A stretch of 64,000 bases of DNA from CFX5 sp023384495 (GTDB lineage: Bacteria > Chloroflexota > Anaerolineae > Caldilineales > Caldilineaceae): contig JASNZV010000001.1 in NCBI GenBank assembly GCA_048499455.1, positions 806,001-870,000 of the forward strand, written 5' to 3'. The notes under the pieces were generated by a model, which was given only the letters and a program-made list of their open reading frames with translations, did no database searches and was not told the origin of the DNA. Below, piece by piece: positions 25,542 to 34,667 of this stretch. How positions within the stretch are numbered: the first letter of the stretch is position 1; each line of letters begins with the position of its first letter. Position numbers and translations under genes: made by a program.

Positions 25542-27935
25542 TTGTCACCCTTGAACCACTTAAGACTGCCGGCGTCCCTTCCAGCCCGTCTGTTGGCGCT
25601 GGCCATCGTCCTTTATGCGCTCATTTTCAGCTATCTGACCATTGTGCGCTTCTATGCCTTTGAAGCGCGTGCGCTGGACATGGGCAACCTCAACCAGGCC
25701 ATCTGGAACACGGCGCACGGCCAGCCCTTCCACTTTACCAACCAGCCGGGCGCCGTCAACCGCCTCAGCCTGCATGTGGAGCCAATCCTGCTCCCCATTG
25801 CCGCCCTCTATCGGCTCTACCCAGGCCCACCCATGCTGCTGGCCTTGCAGGCCACGGTGGTGGCGCTGGGCGCGTGGCCGCTCTTTGCGCTGGCGCGTCA
25901 CCGGTTGGGCAGCGACTGGTGGGCATTGCTCTTTGGCGTGGCGTTTCTCCTCAACCCCACCATCCAGGCCGCCAACTGGTTGGAATTTCACCCGGTGACG
26001 CTGGCGCCCACCTTTCTCATCGCGGCTTTCTATTTTTTGGTGACCGGGCGCACTGGTTGGTTCGCCTGTTTTGCCGTGCTCGCCGCCGCGTGCAAAGAGG
26101 AGATTGCGCTGCTCATCTTGATGATGGGGCTTTATGCTTGGGCAATCCTGCGCCGGCCTCGGCTGGGGTTGGCAACCATGACGCTGAGCCTGGCGTGGGC
26201 CCTCACCGCGGTGTTGGTGATCCAGCACTGGTTTGCCGACGGCAACATCCACTGGGCGCGTTACGGCTATCTGGGCGACACCCCGTTGCAGATGGTGGGC
26301 GCCCTGCTCACGCGTCCGGATCTAATTTGGGTGCAACTGGCGCAGGCCGATGCGCTCTCGTATATGGGCCTTCTCTTGTTGCCGGTGGGTTTCGTCGCGC
26401 TGCTGGCGCCCGAGGTGTTGATCCTGGGGCTGCCTTCATTGGGGATCAACCTGTTGGCTGATTTCCCTCCCATGCACCAGGTGACAACGCTAATCTATGC
26501 CGCACCGATTGCGCCTTTTGTGCTCATGGCCGCTGTGATTGGCGCACGGCGCGCGGTCATGTGGGTGGCGCGGGCCACCGCATCTCGCCCGCAGGCCCGG
26601 CGTATCCGCTATGTGGGGCTGCCACTGGCGTTGCTGATCGGCGTCTCTGCCCTTTTTGCGCACCAACAATTCGGCTACCTGCCGGGCGGCGGCAACTTTC
26701 GCCTTTACACCATCACCGACCATCACCGGCGCGCCGCCGCGCTGCTTGCCCATATCCCCCCCGAGGCCCGGGTGTCGGCGCAAGACCGGCTCAACCCCCA
26801 CGTGAGCGGCCGCGAGACGGTCTACATCTTTCCACGGATTGATGACGCCGACACCATCTTGCTCGATGTGACTGGCCCAGCTTGGCCGCTTCACCCTGCC
26901 GATGTGCGGCGCGCGGTGGATGAACTGCTGGCCGACGATTTTGGCGTTGCAGCCGCCGACGACGGCTATCTGCTGTTGCGTAAGGGTGTTGCTGCCCAGA
27001 CGATGCCGGCATCGTTTTACAGCGCCTGGCGCGCGCCGATGCCTGTGGGCAGCGATGCGATCCTTACAGCAGACGGCGCGCTCGAATTGCTCGATGTACG
27101 CGTTGCCACCGATAGCCACGGCGAACTGGTGACCCAACTGGTATGGCGCGCGCTGAAACCGATCGACCGGGCGCTGCGTTTCTACATCGCCTATCTGGAC
27201 CGCACAGGCGCGGTCATACACGACACCGAATTTTACCCGCCCGTGGTCGAACTATGGTATCCTACGTCAAAGTGGACGCCCGGCGAGCCTGTGCTCGTGC
27301 AGACGCTACCGTGGACCTTGGAAGCTGGCGCATTCACGCTGGCGGCGGCCGTCGAGGATGCTCTGGGTGGCGATCGCTTACCATTGGCGCCCGGCAATGC
27401 CGAACTGGTGTTGCTCGAAGGAGATACGCTTGCCCGCTTGGGGCATTACCAGCAGACGTTGCCCTTGGGGTGGGTGGCGACGCCCGTCACCGCCATCCCA
27501 AGTGACCCAATGGTGGAGGCGGCCTTTGGCAATCAGGTGCGGTTAGAGGGCTGGCGCCTGAGCCGCACAACCGTCGCCCCTGGCGAACTGATCCATTTGG
27601 CGCTGGGGTGGCGCACGTTGCAGCAGCCCGTGTTCGATTATTCGGTCTTTGTTCATCTGTTGGACTCCAACGGCGTCAAGGTGGCGCAACTGGATTGGCA
27701 GCCGCACGACGAGTTTGGGCCACGGCCTATGACGACGTGGCGTCCGGGGCAGACCCTCTTGGATGAACAGGAGTTGTTGACGCCCAGTGAGTTGGCGCTG
27801 GGCGACTATACGCTCGTCCTCGGCGTGTATGATTGGCGCACCGGGGAGCGACTGGCTGTTGAAGGCGCGGGGGTTCGCCCTGAACAAGCGGCGGAGCAAG
27901 TTATCCAGATTGAGATCATACAGGTGAGAAGATAA
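25542..27935 (+). CDS. DUF2079 multi-pass membrane protein
   Basis: 797 residues. The N-terminal 420 residues contain roughly ten hydrophobic segments. The DUF2079 signature FEARALDMGNLNQAIWNTAHGQPF sits near the first loop and LHVEPILLPIAALYRLYPGP follows. The C-terminal 350 residues are a soluble beta-rich part, probably outside the membrane. DUF2079 resembles GT-C glycosyltransferases in layout, so a lipid-linked sugar transfer role is possible (inference). The start is uncertain: TTG 25542 is the longest sensible one; TTG 25551 is also possible, and no ATG or ribosome site is present. Confidence 0.82.
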   Translation: MSPLNHLRLPASLPARLLALAIVLYALIFSYLTIVRFYAFEARALDMGNLNQAIWNTAHGQPFHFTNQPGAVNRLSLHVEPILLPIAALYRLYPGPPMLLALQATVVALGAWPLFALARHRLGSDWWALLFGVAFLLNPTIQAANWLEFHPVTLAPTFLIAAFYFLVTGRTGWFACFAVLAAACKEEIALLILMMGLYAWAILRRPRLGLATMTLSLAWALTAVLVIQHWFADGNIHWARYGYLGDTPLQMVGALLTRPDLIWVQLAQADALSYMGLLLLPVGFVALLAPEVLILGLPSLGINLLADFPPMHQVTTLIYAAPIAPFVLMAAVIGARRAVMWVARATASRPQARRIRYVGLPLALLIGVSALFAHQQFGYLPGGGNFRLYTITDHHRRAAALLAHIPPEARVSAQDRLNPHVSGRETVYIFPRIDDADTILLDVTGPAWPLHPADVRRAVDELLADDFGVAAADDGYLLLRKGVAAQTMPASFYSAWRAPMPVGSDAILTADGALELLDVRVATDSHGELVTQLVWRALKPIDRALRFYIAYLDRTGAVIHDTEFYPPVVELWYPTSKWTPGEPVLVQTLPWTLEAGAFTLAAAVEDALGGDRLPLAPGNAELVLLEGDTLARLGHYQQTLPLGWVATPVTAIPSDPMVEAAFGNQVRLEGWRLSRTTVAPGELIHLALGWRTLQQPVFDYSVFVHLLDSNGVKVAQLDWQPHDEFGPRPMTTWRPGQTLLDEQELLTPSELALGDYTLVLGVYDWRTGERLAVEGAGVRPEQAAEQVIQIEIIQVRR

Positions 27936-27939
27936 ATCC

Positions 27940-28608
27940 ATGACCAATCTCATCACGCTGACCGACCCGCGCAGCGCGGCGGCGGAAGCCTACCAAAGCT
28001 TGCGCACAAATATCGAGTTTGCCCGCCTGGAGCACCCTTTGCAGACCTTGCTGGTGACCAGTGTGGATGACACCACCGACAAAGGTCGCACCCTGGCCAA
28101 CCTGGCGGTGGTGATGGCCCAGGCTGGCGACCGGGTTATTTTGGTTGACGGTGATCTGCGTCATCCCCAGCAACATGAGATTTTTGGGGTCGCCAATCAG
28201 GTGGGTGTGACCACCTGGCTCGCCGCGGGGGCCAGCGCGCCTGACGGCGCGCTGGGCTCGCCGCCTTTGCAACCCACCGCGGTCGAACGGTTGCAGATCT
28301 TGACCGCGGGGCCTGGCGCGGCGCATCCGGCCTCGCTGTTGAGCACACATCAATTGGCCAAGGCATTCACGGCGTTGCGTCCCCTGGCCGACTATGTGCT
28401 CTGTGATGCGCCCCCTGTGCTGGCCGTGACCGACGCCGCGCTCTGGGCCAGCCAGGTGGACGGGGTGGTGCTGCTCGTCAATGCCGGCGCAACTCGCCGT
28501 GAACATGCCCTGCGCGCCCGTTCGGTTTTGGAGCGCGTCCATGCGCGCGTTGTGGGGGCGGTGCTGGTCAACGCCGAGCGCGATGCGGTGCTTTCGGGCT
28601 ATCAATAA
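27940..28608 (+). CDS. CpsD/CapB-like exopolysaccharide ATPase with a degenerate Walker A
   Basis: 222 residues aligned with the BY-kinase partner of Wzz proteins. AAAEAYQSLRTNIEFA at the start, the A-prime motif VILVDGDLRHP and the Walker B YVLCDAPPVLAVTDA are normal. The P-loop, which in relatives reads like GPGEGKST, is here DDTTDKGRT: the glycines are gone and the Mg-binding Ser/Thr is replaced by Gly; only the Lys remains. There is no C-terminal tyrosine cluster, just one Tyr before the end. ATP binding or kinase activity is therefore doubtful. It starts 4 bp after the DUF2079 stop. Confidence 0.85.
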   Translation: MTNLITLTDPRSAAAEAYQSLRTNIEFARLEHPLQTLLVTSVDDTTDKGRTLANLAVVMAQAGDRVILVDGDLRHPQQHEIFGVANQVGVTTWLAAGASAPDGALGSPPLQPTAVERLQILTAGPGAAHPASLLSTHQLAKAFTALRPLADYVLCDAPPVLAVTDAALWASQVDGVVLLVNAGATRREHALRARSVLERVHARVVGAVLVNAERDAVLSGYQ

Positions 28609-28713
28609 TTGCGTGTGGGGATGTTGCCTATAAGGGGCAACGGGTGCGGGCCTTTGTATGTGGATGCGCCGTGATGTAAGTTTGAATGGATCGGGCGCGT
28701 GGGTGGTGAGACT

Positions 28714-29481
28714 ATGGTGCAGCCACGGCTGGTTCAATCGACGCCGGCGCTTGCGGCCGCGTTGCGCACGATGGATCAAGCGCAATTTTTCGTGGTCCAC
28801 GGCGTCTGTGCGCGGGCAGATCGTCTGGCGCCCATGTACCAACTGCCCGGCGACTCGATCGCGGACGAGGCGCCCGCGGCGGCGCATCTGATCAGCCATG
28901 TGGCGGAACGACTGCGCCGCCTCGCCGCCGCCTACGCCGAATGGGACGTGTTTGACGCGCCGGCCTATTTCGACCTGGACGCGGCGCACGCTGATGCATT
29001 GGTAAGGGTGATCGAGCGAGTCAGTACGGTGCATGTGGTCTTCTTTGCCGACCTGTTGCTGCCCTCCTTCAAGGCGGCGTCCTGTTATTGGGCAACCACC
29101 TTTGCCCCGGCCTATGTCCAGATGCGCCAAGACCCGGCGATTGCCCGCCATGTTCACGATGGGTTAGAGCCTGTGATGCTCGACCACTGGCAGCGGCTGT
29201 GGGCCGTCATCCAACAGGCGCGTGCGATCCTCAGCGAGGATGTGGGTTTTCTGGCGACCAATGGCGCGGCGGACGAGCGCAATCGTTGGCAGCCCTGGTG
29301 GCGGACGCCGCCGCGGCCTGGTTTGGATGCCCGGCTCGCGCCCGCCCTGGCCCAAACGCCAACGTTGACCCTGACGCTCGATTTTGCCTTGCCGGCCCAT
29401 CGCCAACCAGGGCGTTTGCGTCGCCTGCGCGCCCACCGTGAGCGCCGCCGGCGCGAACGGCGCGGCCGCACCGCTCGCTGA
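28714..29481 (+). CDS. Protein of unknown function in the exopolysaccharide block
   Basis: About 255 residues, mostly helical with no membrane segment. Features: a helical N-terminal domain (AHLISHVAERLRRLAAAYAEW), an aromatic-rich centre (SCYWATTFAPAYVQM, then DHWQRLWAVIQQAR) and a very basic C-terminal tail of about 30 residues, mainly Arg. I recognise no family. The codon usage is normal and GC-rich. ATG 28714 follows GGTGGTGAG. It lies 105 bp after the CpsD-like gene and 52 bp before rmlB in the same direction. Confidence 0.6.
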   Translation: MVQPRLVQSTPALAAALRTMDQAQFFVVHGVCARADRLAPMYQLPGDSIADEAPAAAHLISHVAERLRRLAAAYAEWDVFDAPAYFDLDAAHADALVRVIERVSTVHVVFFADLLLPSFKAASCYWATTFAPAYVQMRQDPAIARHVHDGLEPVMLDHWQRLWAVIQQARAILSEDVGFLATNGAADERNRWQPWWRTPPRPGLDARLAPALAQTPTLTLTLDFALPAHRQPGRLRRLRAHRERRRRERRGRTAR

Positions 29482-29533
29482 TATATCGTCCCATCGTCTA
29501 TCGTCCATGCCTCAATTACGCAAGGAGCAATCC

Positions 29534-30598
29534 ATGCAGACCCTGCTCGTCACCGGCGGCGCCGGCTTTATTGGCTGTAATTTTGTGCGTTATTTGTTGC
29601 AAAAATACAGCGATGTTCGCGTGGTTGTCTATGACAAGCTGACCTATGCGGGGCGGCTCGAAAATCTGGCCGACGTGGCGGAACAGTTTGCCGGGCGCTA
29701 CCAGTTTGTCCAGGGCGACATCTGCGACGCTGGCCGGGTCGAAGAAACTATCCGCACCCATGGCATCGACACGATTGTCAATTTTGCCGCCGAGACGCAT
29801 GTCGACCGCAGTATCCTCGACCCTGACGCGTTTATCCAGACCGATGTCTATGGAACCTATGTGTTGCTGGAAGCAGCGCGCAAATTGGGCAACCTGCGCT
29901 ATCACCAGATCAGCACCGATGAGGTCTATGGGCACATTCATGGCGGCCACCGCAGCCTGGAGAGCGATAACGTGGCCCCGCGCAGCCCCTACGCGGCCAG
30001 CAAAGCCAGCGCCGATCACTTCGTCAGCGCCTACCACATCACCTATGGGCTGCCGGTGACCATCAGCCGGGGCGCCAACAACATTGGACCCTATCAATAT
30101 CCCGAAAAGGCGGTGCCGCTCTTTGTCACCAACGCGCTGAGCGACCTCCCTTTGCCTGTCTATGGAGACGGCCGCCAGATGCGTGACTACCAATACGTGA
30201 CCGACCACTGCGAGGGCATTGACCTGGTGTTGCGCAACGGTGTGATCGGCGAGGTCTACAACATTGGCACGGGCGCCGAGATGACCAATCTAGAGATGGT
30301 TGAGATTCTGCTCGACGAGCTGGGCAAACCGCGCACGTTGATCCAGCATGTGGAAGACCGTCTCGGCCACGACCGGCGCTATTGCATGGATGTAAGCAAG
30401 CTCATGGCGTTGGGCTGGGAGCCGGACTACAATCACGAAGAGGCTATCCGCGCCACCGTCCGCTGGTATTTAGAGAATCGCCGGTGGTGGGAGCCGATCC
30501 GCAACGGGGAATTCAAGCAGTATTATCAGAAGCTGTATGGCAATCGCAAGGTCTTGGCCATGCCGCCTGAAGCTGAGTATACAAACGCAAACAACTGA
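29534..30598 (+). CDS. rmlB: dTDP-glucose 4,6-dehydratase (RmlB family)
   Basis: 354 residues of the extended short-chain dehydrogenase fold. The NAD site is VTGGAGFIGCNF at residues 6-17. The catalytic region shows STDEVYG (Asp/Glu pair for dehydration) and SPYAASKASADHF with the Tyr-x3-Lys pair. NIGPYQYPEKAVPLF is an RmlB block. It converts dTDP-glucose to dTDP-4-keto-6-deoxyglucose for deoxysugars. No rmlA, C or D is adjacent in this window, so the end sugar is unknown. AAGGAG lies ahead of ATG 29534; the open frame further 5' is spurious. Confidence 0.93.
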   Translation: MQTLLVTGGAGFIGCNFVRYLLQKYSDVRVVVYDKLTYAGRLENLADVAEQFAGRYQFVQGDICDAGRVEETIRTHGIDTIVNFAAETHVDRSILDPDAFIQTDVYGTYVLLEAARKLGNLRYHQISTDEVYGHIHGGHRSLESDNVAPRSPYAASKASADHFVSAYHITYGLPVTISRGANNIGPYQYPEKAVPLFVTNALSDLPLPVYGDGRQMRDYQYVTDHCEGIDLVLRNGVIGEVYNIGTGAEMTNLEMVEILLDELGKPRTLIQHVEDRLGHDRRYCMDVSKLMALGWEPDYNHEEAIRATVRWYLENRRWWEPIRNGEFKQYYQKLYGNRKVLAMPPEAEYTNANN

Positions 30599-30607
30599 TG
30601 GGTCTGC

Positions 30608-32071
30608 ATGTTCGCAAGCGCTGAGATCATCCTGGTCGCTGTTGCATCCCTGGTTCTGCTCAGTATCATCGCGAGCAAAATTTCGGATCGGTTTGGCATT
30701 CCGGCCCTCTTGCTCTTTTTGCTTTTGGGCATGCTGGCCGGCTCTGATGGGCCTGGCGGCATCTATTTTGATGACCCTGCGTTGGCCCAGTTCATTGGCG
30801 TCATCGCGCTGGCGTTGATCCTGTTTTCGGGCGGGCTGGATACCGAATGGCAAAGCGTGCGCCCGGTGGTTGTCTATGGCTTGCTCCTCTCGACGGTGGG
30901 CGTCTTTATCACGGCGCTGGTGGTGGGGCTGGCAGTGCAATGGCTGCTGGGCTTTTCTCTGTTGCAGGGGCTGCTGGTGGGGGCGATTGTTTCATCCACC
31001 GACGCCGCTGCGGTCTTTTCCATCCTACGCTCCAAAGGGATCAACCTCAAGGGGAACCTGCGCCCGTTGCTGGAGCTCGAGTCGGGCAGCAACGATCCAA
31101 TGGCCGTCTTCCTCACCGTCGGGTTGATCCAGTTGCTGACCCAGCCCCAGATGCAACTCACCGATTTGCTCGTGCTCTTTGTGTTGCAGATGGTGCTGGG
31201 GGCGGTTGCGGGCTATGGTATGGGTCGGCTGCTCTTATTGTTTGTCAACCGGCTTCATTTGGGGTATGAGGGCCTCTATCCCGTGCTGTCGCTTGCGATG
31301 GTGCTCTTGACCTATGGGCTGACGGACTTGATCGGCGGCAACGGATTCCTGGCCGTCTATCTGGCCGGGATCGTAGCGGGAAGCCAGAGCTTTATCCATA
31401 AGCGCAGCCTCTCGCGTTTTCACGATGGCATGGCCTGGCTGATGCAGATCACCATGTTCCTCACGTTGGGGTTGCTCGTCTTTCCCACCCAGTTGGTGGC
31501 GGTGATGGGCGGTGGGCTGCTGATTGCGTTGGTGCTGGTGTTTTTTGCGCGGCCGGTCAGCATCTTTTTAACGCTGACGATCAGCCCGTTCAACTTGCGC
31601 GAGAAGGCTTTTCTGTCGTGGGTTGGATTGCGGGGGGCGGTGCCGATTGTGTTGTCCACCTTCCCGTTTCTGGCCAGCCTGCCCGAGGCCAATCTTATTT
31701 TCAACGTGGTCTTCTTTATTGTGTTGATTTCGGTGTTGTTGCAAGGGACAACCGTGCCCTGGGCGGCGCGTTGGTTTGGCGTGGACGCGCCAGGGCCACC
31801 CAATCGTGTTCATCCGCTCGAGTACAACCCAATCGGCGGCATCAAAAGCGAACTGCGCGACCTGCCCGTGCCAGCCCACTCCGTTGTGGTCGGCAAGCGG
31901 ATCGTTGAACTTCCGCTCCCAGCCGAGTTTCTCATTGTGCTCATCGCGCGCGACGATGACTTTATATTGCCCAGCGGCGCGACCATGATTTTGGCCGGGG
32001 ATACTTTGGTGACGCTGGCGGAAGGCGAGGTCTTTCAGCGTGTGAAAACGCTCGTCAATAGCCCGGCCTGA
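30608..32071 (+). CDS. K+/H+ (or Na+/H+) antiporter, NhaP2/CvrA type
   Basis: 487 residues: about 12 membrane segments of the CPA1 exchanger fold (to about residue 395), then a cytoplasmic TrkA-C/RCK-C domain (about 420-487, VVGKRIVELPLPAEFLIVLIARDD). The ion-site region VGAIVSSTDAAAVFSIL and ELESGSNDPMAVFLT, with the ND pair, is clear. It exports K+ or Na+ in exchange for protons, gated by the RCK domain. It begins 9 bp after rmlB, so it is co-transcribed with the sugar block although its function differs. Confidence 0.92.
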   Translation: MFASAEIILVAVASLVLLSIIASKISDRFGIPALLLFLLLGMLAGSDGPGGIYFDDPALAQFIGVIALALILFSGGLDTEWQSVRPVVVYGLLLSTVGVFITALVVGLAVQWLLGFSLLQGLLVGAIVSSTDAAAVFSILRSKGINLKGNLRPLLELESGSNDPMAVFLTVGLIQLLTQPQMQLTDLLVLFVLQMVLGAVAGYGMGRLLLLFVNRLHLGYEGLYPVLSLAMVLLTYGLTDLIGGNGFLAVYLAGIVAGSQSFIHKRSLSRFHDGMAWLMQITMFLTLGLLVFPTQLVAVMGGGLLIALVLVFFARPVSIFLTLTISPFNLREKAFLSWVGLRGAVPIVLSTFPFLASLPEANLIFNVVFFIVLISVLLQGTTVPWAARWFGVDAPGPPNRVHPLEYNPIGGIKSELRDLPVPAHSVVVGKRIVELPLPAEFLIVLIARDDDFILPSGATMILAGDTLVTLAEGEVFQRVKTLVNSPA

Positions 32072-32085
32072 GTCGATGGATTAGA

Positions 32086-32162
32086 GCTTACGCAAGCCTT
32101 AGCTGGACACGCGCTTATGGATCGTGAAACTTCCCCTGGCAGGCGTCAGGCGCTGCGTACGT
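32086..32162. repeat. Palindromic intergenic element, family B copy 1
   Basis: A roughly 77-bp element whose left end GCTTACGCAAGCCTTAG and right end TCAGGCGCTGCGTACG are imperfect inverted repeats. Its right end is nearly identical to copy 2 at 34564 and to the left end of copy 3 at 57774. It begins just after the antiporter gene, and the GNAT gene starts inside or just past it. Confidence 0.75.
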
Positions 32163-32178
32163 TATGTGTGTGGAGACG

Positions 32179-33093
32179 ATGGAACCATCGATTGTGGCGG
32201 GCTGCCCACAAGACCTGACGCGCCTGCGCCGCTTGCTCACCCATGGCCGCCGTGTCTATTGCAACACCGGCGACGAAGACCTGGCCGGCCTGCTTGAACG
32301 GCATCTGGTGTTGTTGGGTGAACAGGGCGAGCGACTCTGGGGTGGCGTGGGTGTGGAGCTGGAGCAGCGACCGGCAACCTTGCCGGCTCCCGCGCCAGAC
32401 CGGACCTATCTGCGGCTGTTGGCGCTGACCGCCGGCTATGCGCCCATCCCCGACGGCGTGCGGCTGCTGACCGCGGTGGTGGATGTGCTGCAAGCCCAAC
32501 CACACCGCACTCTGGCCATTGCCTACGCCGACGAGCCGTGGCTGGCTGAGACGCTTGCGGTAGCGGGTTTTGCCCTTACCGAAACAGTGCAGACCTTCCA
32601 GCTAGATGTGCGCGAACTCCCGGCGTCACTGCTGACAGAGCGGACAGCGACGGCGGTGCTGCGCCCCATGCGCCCTGGCGAGCTGGACGCGGTGGCCCAA
32701 CTGGACGCGGTTACGTTCGAGCCGCTCTGGCATTTTGGCCGCCGCACGCTCTGGGAGCTCTTCTTCAGCAGCCACATGCAGGTGGCGCTGATCGACGATG
32801 AGATTGTCGGCTATGCGGCGTTGGCGCAGACCGGCGGCGAGGCGCACCTCACGCGGCTGGCCGTTCACCCGCGGGTGCAAGGGTGGGGCATCGGCCGCCG
32901 TCTGCTGGTGAGCGCGCTGCTCTATGCCCAGCGCCACCATGTACACACAGTTTCGCTCAACACCCAGGCAAGCAACCAGCGATCTCAGCGTTTTTACCGC
33001 TCACTCGGTTTCGCCCCCACCCAGCAACAAACCCCGGTCTACACGCTCGAAATCGCCGGGCAGCGGGAGACAAACCGCGATCCATCCCCATAA
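32179..33093 (+). CDS. GNAT-family N-acetyltransferase
   Basis: About 304 residues in two halves. The C-terminal half (about 155-290) is a full GNAT domain: LRPMRPGELDAVAQLD, then the acetyl-CoA loop LAVHPRVQGWGIGRRLL and NQRSQRFYRSLGF. The N-terminal half resembles a second, degenerate GNAT domain (YADEPWLAETLAVAGF). It acetylates an unknown amine. ATG 32179 has GGAG upstream; ATG 32164 falls in the family B element and is less likely. Confidence 0.87.
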   Translation: MEPSIVAGCPQDLTRLRRLLTHGRRVYCNTGDEDLAGLLERHLVLLGEQGERLWGGVGVELEQRPATLPAPAPDRTYLRLLALTAGYAPIPDGVRLLTAVVDVLQAQPHRTLAIAYADEPWLAETLAVAGFALTETVQTFQLDVRELPASLLTERTATAVLRPMRPGELDAVAQLDAVTFEPLWHFGRRTLWELFFSSHMQVALIDDEIVGYAALAQTGGEAHLTRLAVHPRVQGWGIGRRLLVSALLYAQRHHVHTVSLNTQASNQRSQRFYRSLGFAPTQQQTPVYTLEIAGQRETNRDPSP

Positions 33094-33152
33094 CGTGGAG
33101 TTATCCACCATGTTATCCCCAATTGTGCCGCGCCGGCGCGCCTGCAAACTCG

Positions 33153-34550
33153 TCACTGCCGCGTGCGGATTTCCACAAAGGTAGTCTGGCCGGGGTTGAC
33201 GGTGAGGTCGGCGCGGATGCTTTCACCGTTGACCGAACCCACGATCACATAGGCGCCCGGCGGCGCGCCGTCCATGGCGCCGTTTTCGCCCCACGCCGGG
33301 TTGGGCAGAATGCTCTCGCCTTCGAGATAGGTTTCGATCTGGCGCGCCCAGGTGGCGACGCCGCCCTGAAAACGGGCCAGCGTGAGCCGTGCGCCGGGCC
33401 AGGTGCGCCCATCCGCCGTGAGCAGACGCACGGCCACCGCGCCCGTGTCGCCGATGGGCTGCATCCACAGATAGGGGTTGACGCTGTGGCGATAGGTATT
33501 GGCGCCGACTCGGATTTCGACATGGAGATGGGGGCCGATGGCGATCCCGGTCATGCCCACCGCGCCCACCACATCCTCAGGGCCAACGCGCTGGCCCACC
33601 GCCGCAAAAACCTGGCTCAGGTGGCCGTAGAGCACGTAGACATCCAGCTCGCCGTCGCCCACCGCCAGCCGCCGATCCAGCCGGATGACCACGGTGTTGC
33701 CATAGAAGTTGTTGTAGGGGCCGAGCAGTTCGCCGTCATCCGGCCCGGCGTGGACCACCTCGCCCTCGGTGGCGGCCAGCACCGGCGTCCCCATCGGGTT
33801 GGAGATGTCGACACCGTGGTGGGGGCGATAGCGGTTGCCGGCGGTGGAGCCAAACTGATAGCTGGGGCTGGCCAATTGATTGGGGGCCGACGGCAAGAAG
33901 GGGCGCCCCACCCAGAAGTGGTCATTCTGTTCGGGCGGCGGCGGCGTAAATGACGACCAGAGGCGGCCCGGCTCAATCGGCAACGGGACGGGCGTCGGCG
34001 TGGGCGGCGGCCCTTGGGGGATGGCTTCCGCCGCCGGGGTGCGCGTGGGGGGCAGCTTGATCCCCACCGCGGGGATGATGCGCACCTGGGGCAGCGACGA
34101 ATCGGGGGGCGGGGGCGGCTCGGTGGGCAGCGCCGTTGGCGTTGCCGTCGGCGCGCGCACCACCGCCACCTTGGTGGGCAGCGGGTCGGGCAACACGAGG
34201 GTGTCGGCCGCGGCGGGTGGGCCTTCGTCCGCCAGCCGCCCCGCGCGATCGGTCCCATCGATGGCGACATCCGGCGCAGCGGGCGGAGCTGTAGCTGTCG
34301 GGGTAAGAACCTGGGCCGAAGCCAGTTGCGAGACGGAGAGGCCGGGGGCAGCGGGTGGGGCCACCACCGGGCTGTTGTGCGGCCAACTCAACCAGGCGAT
34401 GAGCGCCAATGCGCTAAAAAAGCTGACACGGACCGGGGCTGGCAGCCGCAAGCGACGTGGGGTGAGACCCTTCGGCGGCCCATCGTCCTGTGGTACAATG
34501 GCCGCATCCGCATGTTCACCGGCATCATCAGAGATAGGCGTCTTGATCAT
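33153..34550 (-). CDS. Membrane-anchored M23 (LytM) metallopeptidase
   Basis: About 465 residues. A short cytoplasmic N-terminus, one membrane segment (about 42-57, VSFFSALALIAWLSW), a Pro/Thr-rich linker of about 170 residues, then the LytM domain. Zinc and catalytic ligands are visible: HHGVDIS (H-x3-D), YGHLS and HLHVEIR. It probably cuts peptidoglycan cross-bridges outside the cell. A beta-rich tail of about 100 residues follows (AVRLLTADGRTWPG). The start at 34550 is chosen because the upstream extension to 34622 runs through a family B palindrome. Confidence 0.92.
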   Translation of the reverse strand: MIKTPISDDAGEHADAAIVPQDDGPPKGLTPRRLRLPAPVRVSFFSALALIAWLSWPHNSPVVAPPAAPGLSVSQLASAQVLTPTATAPPAAPDVAIDGTDRAGRLADEGPPAAADTLVLPDPLPTKVAVVRAPTATPTALPTEPPPPPDSSLPQVRIIPAVGIKLPPTRTPAAEAIPQGPPPTPTPVPLPIEPGRLWSSFTPPPPEQNDHFWVGRPFLPSAPNQLASPSYQFGSTAGNRYRPHHGVDISNPMGTPVLAATEGEVVHAGPDDGELLGPYNNFYGNTVVIRLDRRLAVGDGELDVYVLYGHLSQVFAAVGQRVGPEDVVGAVGMTGIAIGPHLHVEIRVGANTYRHSVNPYLWMQPIGDTGAVAVRLLTADGRTWPGARLTLARFQGGVATWARQIETYLEGESILPNPAWGENGAMDGAPPGAYVIVGSVNGESIRADLTVNPGQTTFVEIRTRQ

Positions 34551-34563
34551 TGCATCCAAAATA

Positions 34564-34644
34564 GGACTTACACAGGCCTTGATTGAGCGCACGGTAATAA
34601 AGTGCAAATCTTCTCGTGGCATCCATCAGGCGCTGCGTAAGTCA
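34564..34644. repeat. Palindromic intergenic element, family B copy 2
   Basis: About 80 bp. The left end GGACTTACACAGGCCTTGAT and right end ATCAGGCGCTGCGTAAGTC are inverted repeats. It fills nearly all of the divergent gap between the M23 peptidase and trmD, so promoters of both genes must lie in or next to it. Confidence 0.8.
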
Positions 34645-34667
34645 TGCAAAATAAGAATTTACGGATC

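Noticed and set aside
28699..28714. Upstream start (28699) for the unknown protein in the polysaccharide block
   Set aside because: ATG 28714 has the better ribosome-site spacing and the extra residues add nothing recognisable.
34550..34622. Longer N-terminus for the M23 peptidase
   Set aside because: The extra codons lie in a family B palindrome; ATG 34550 gives a normal cytoplasmic N-terminus before the membrane segment.
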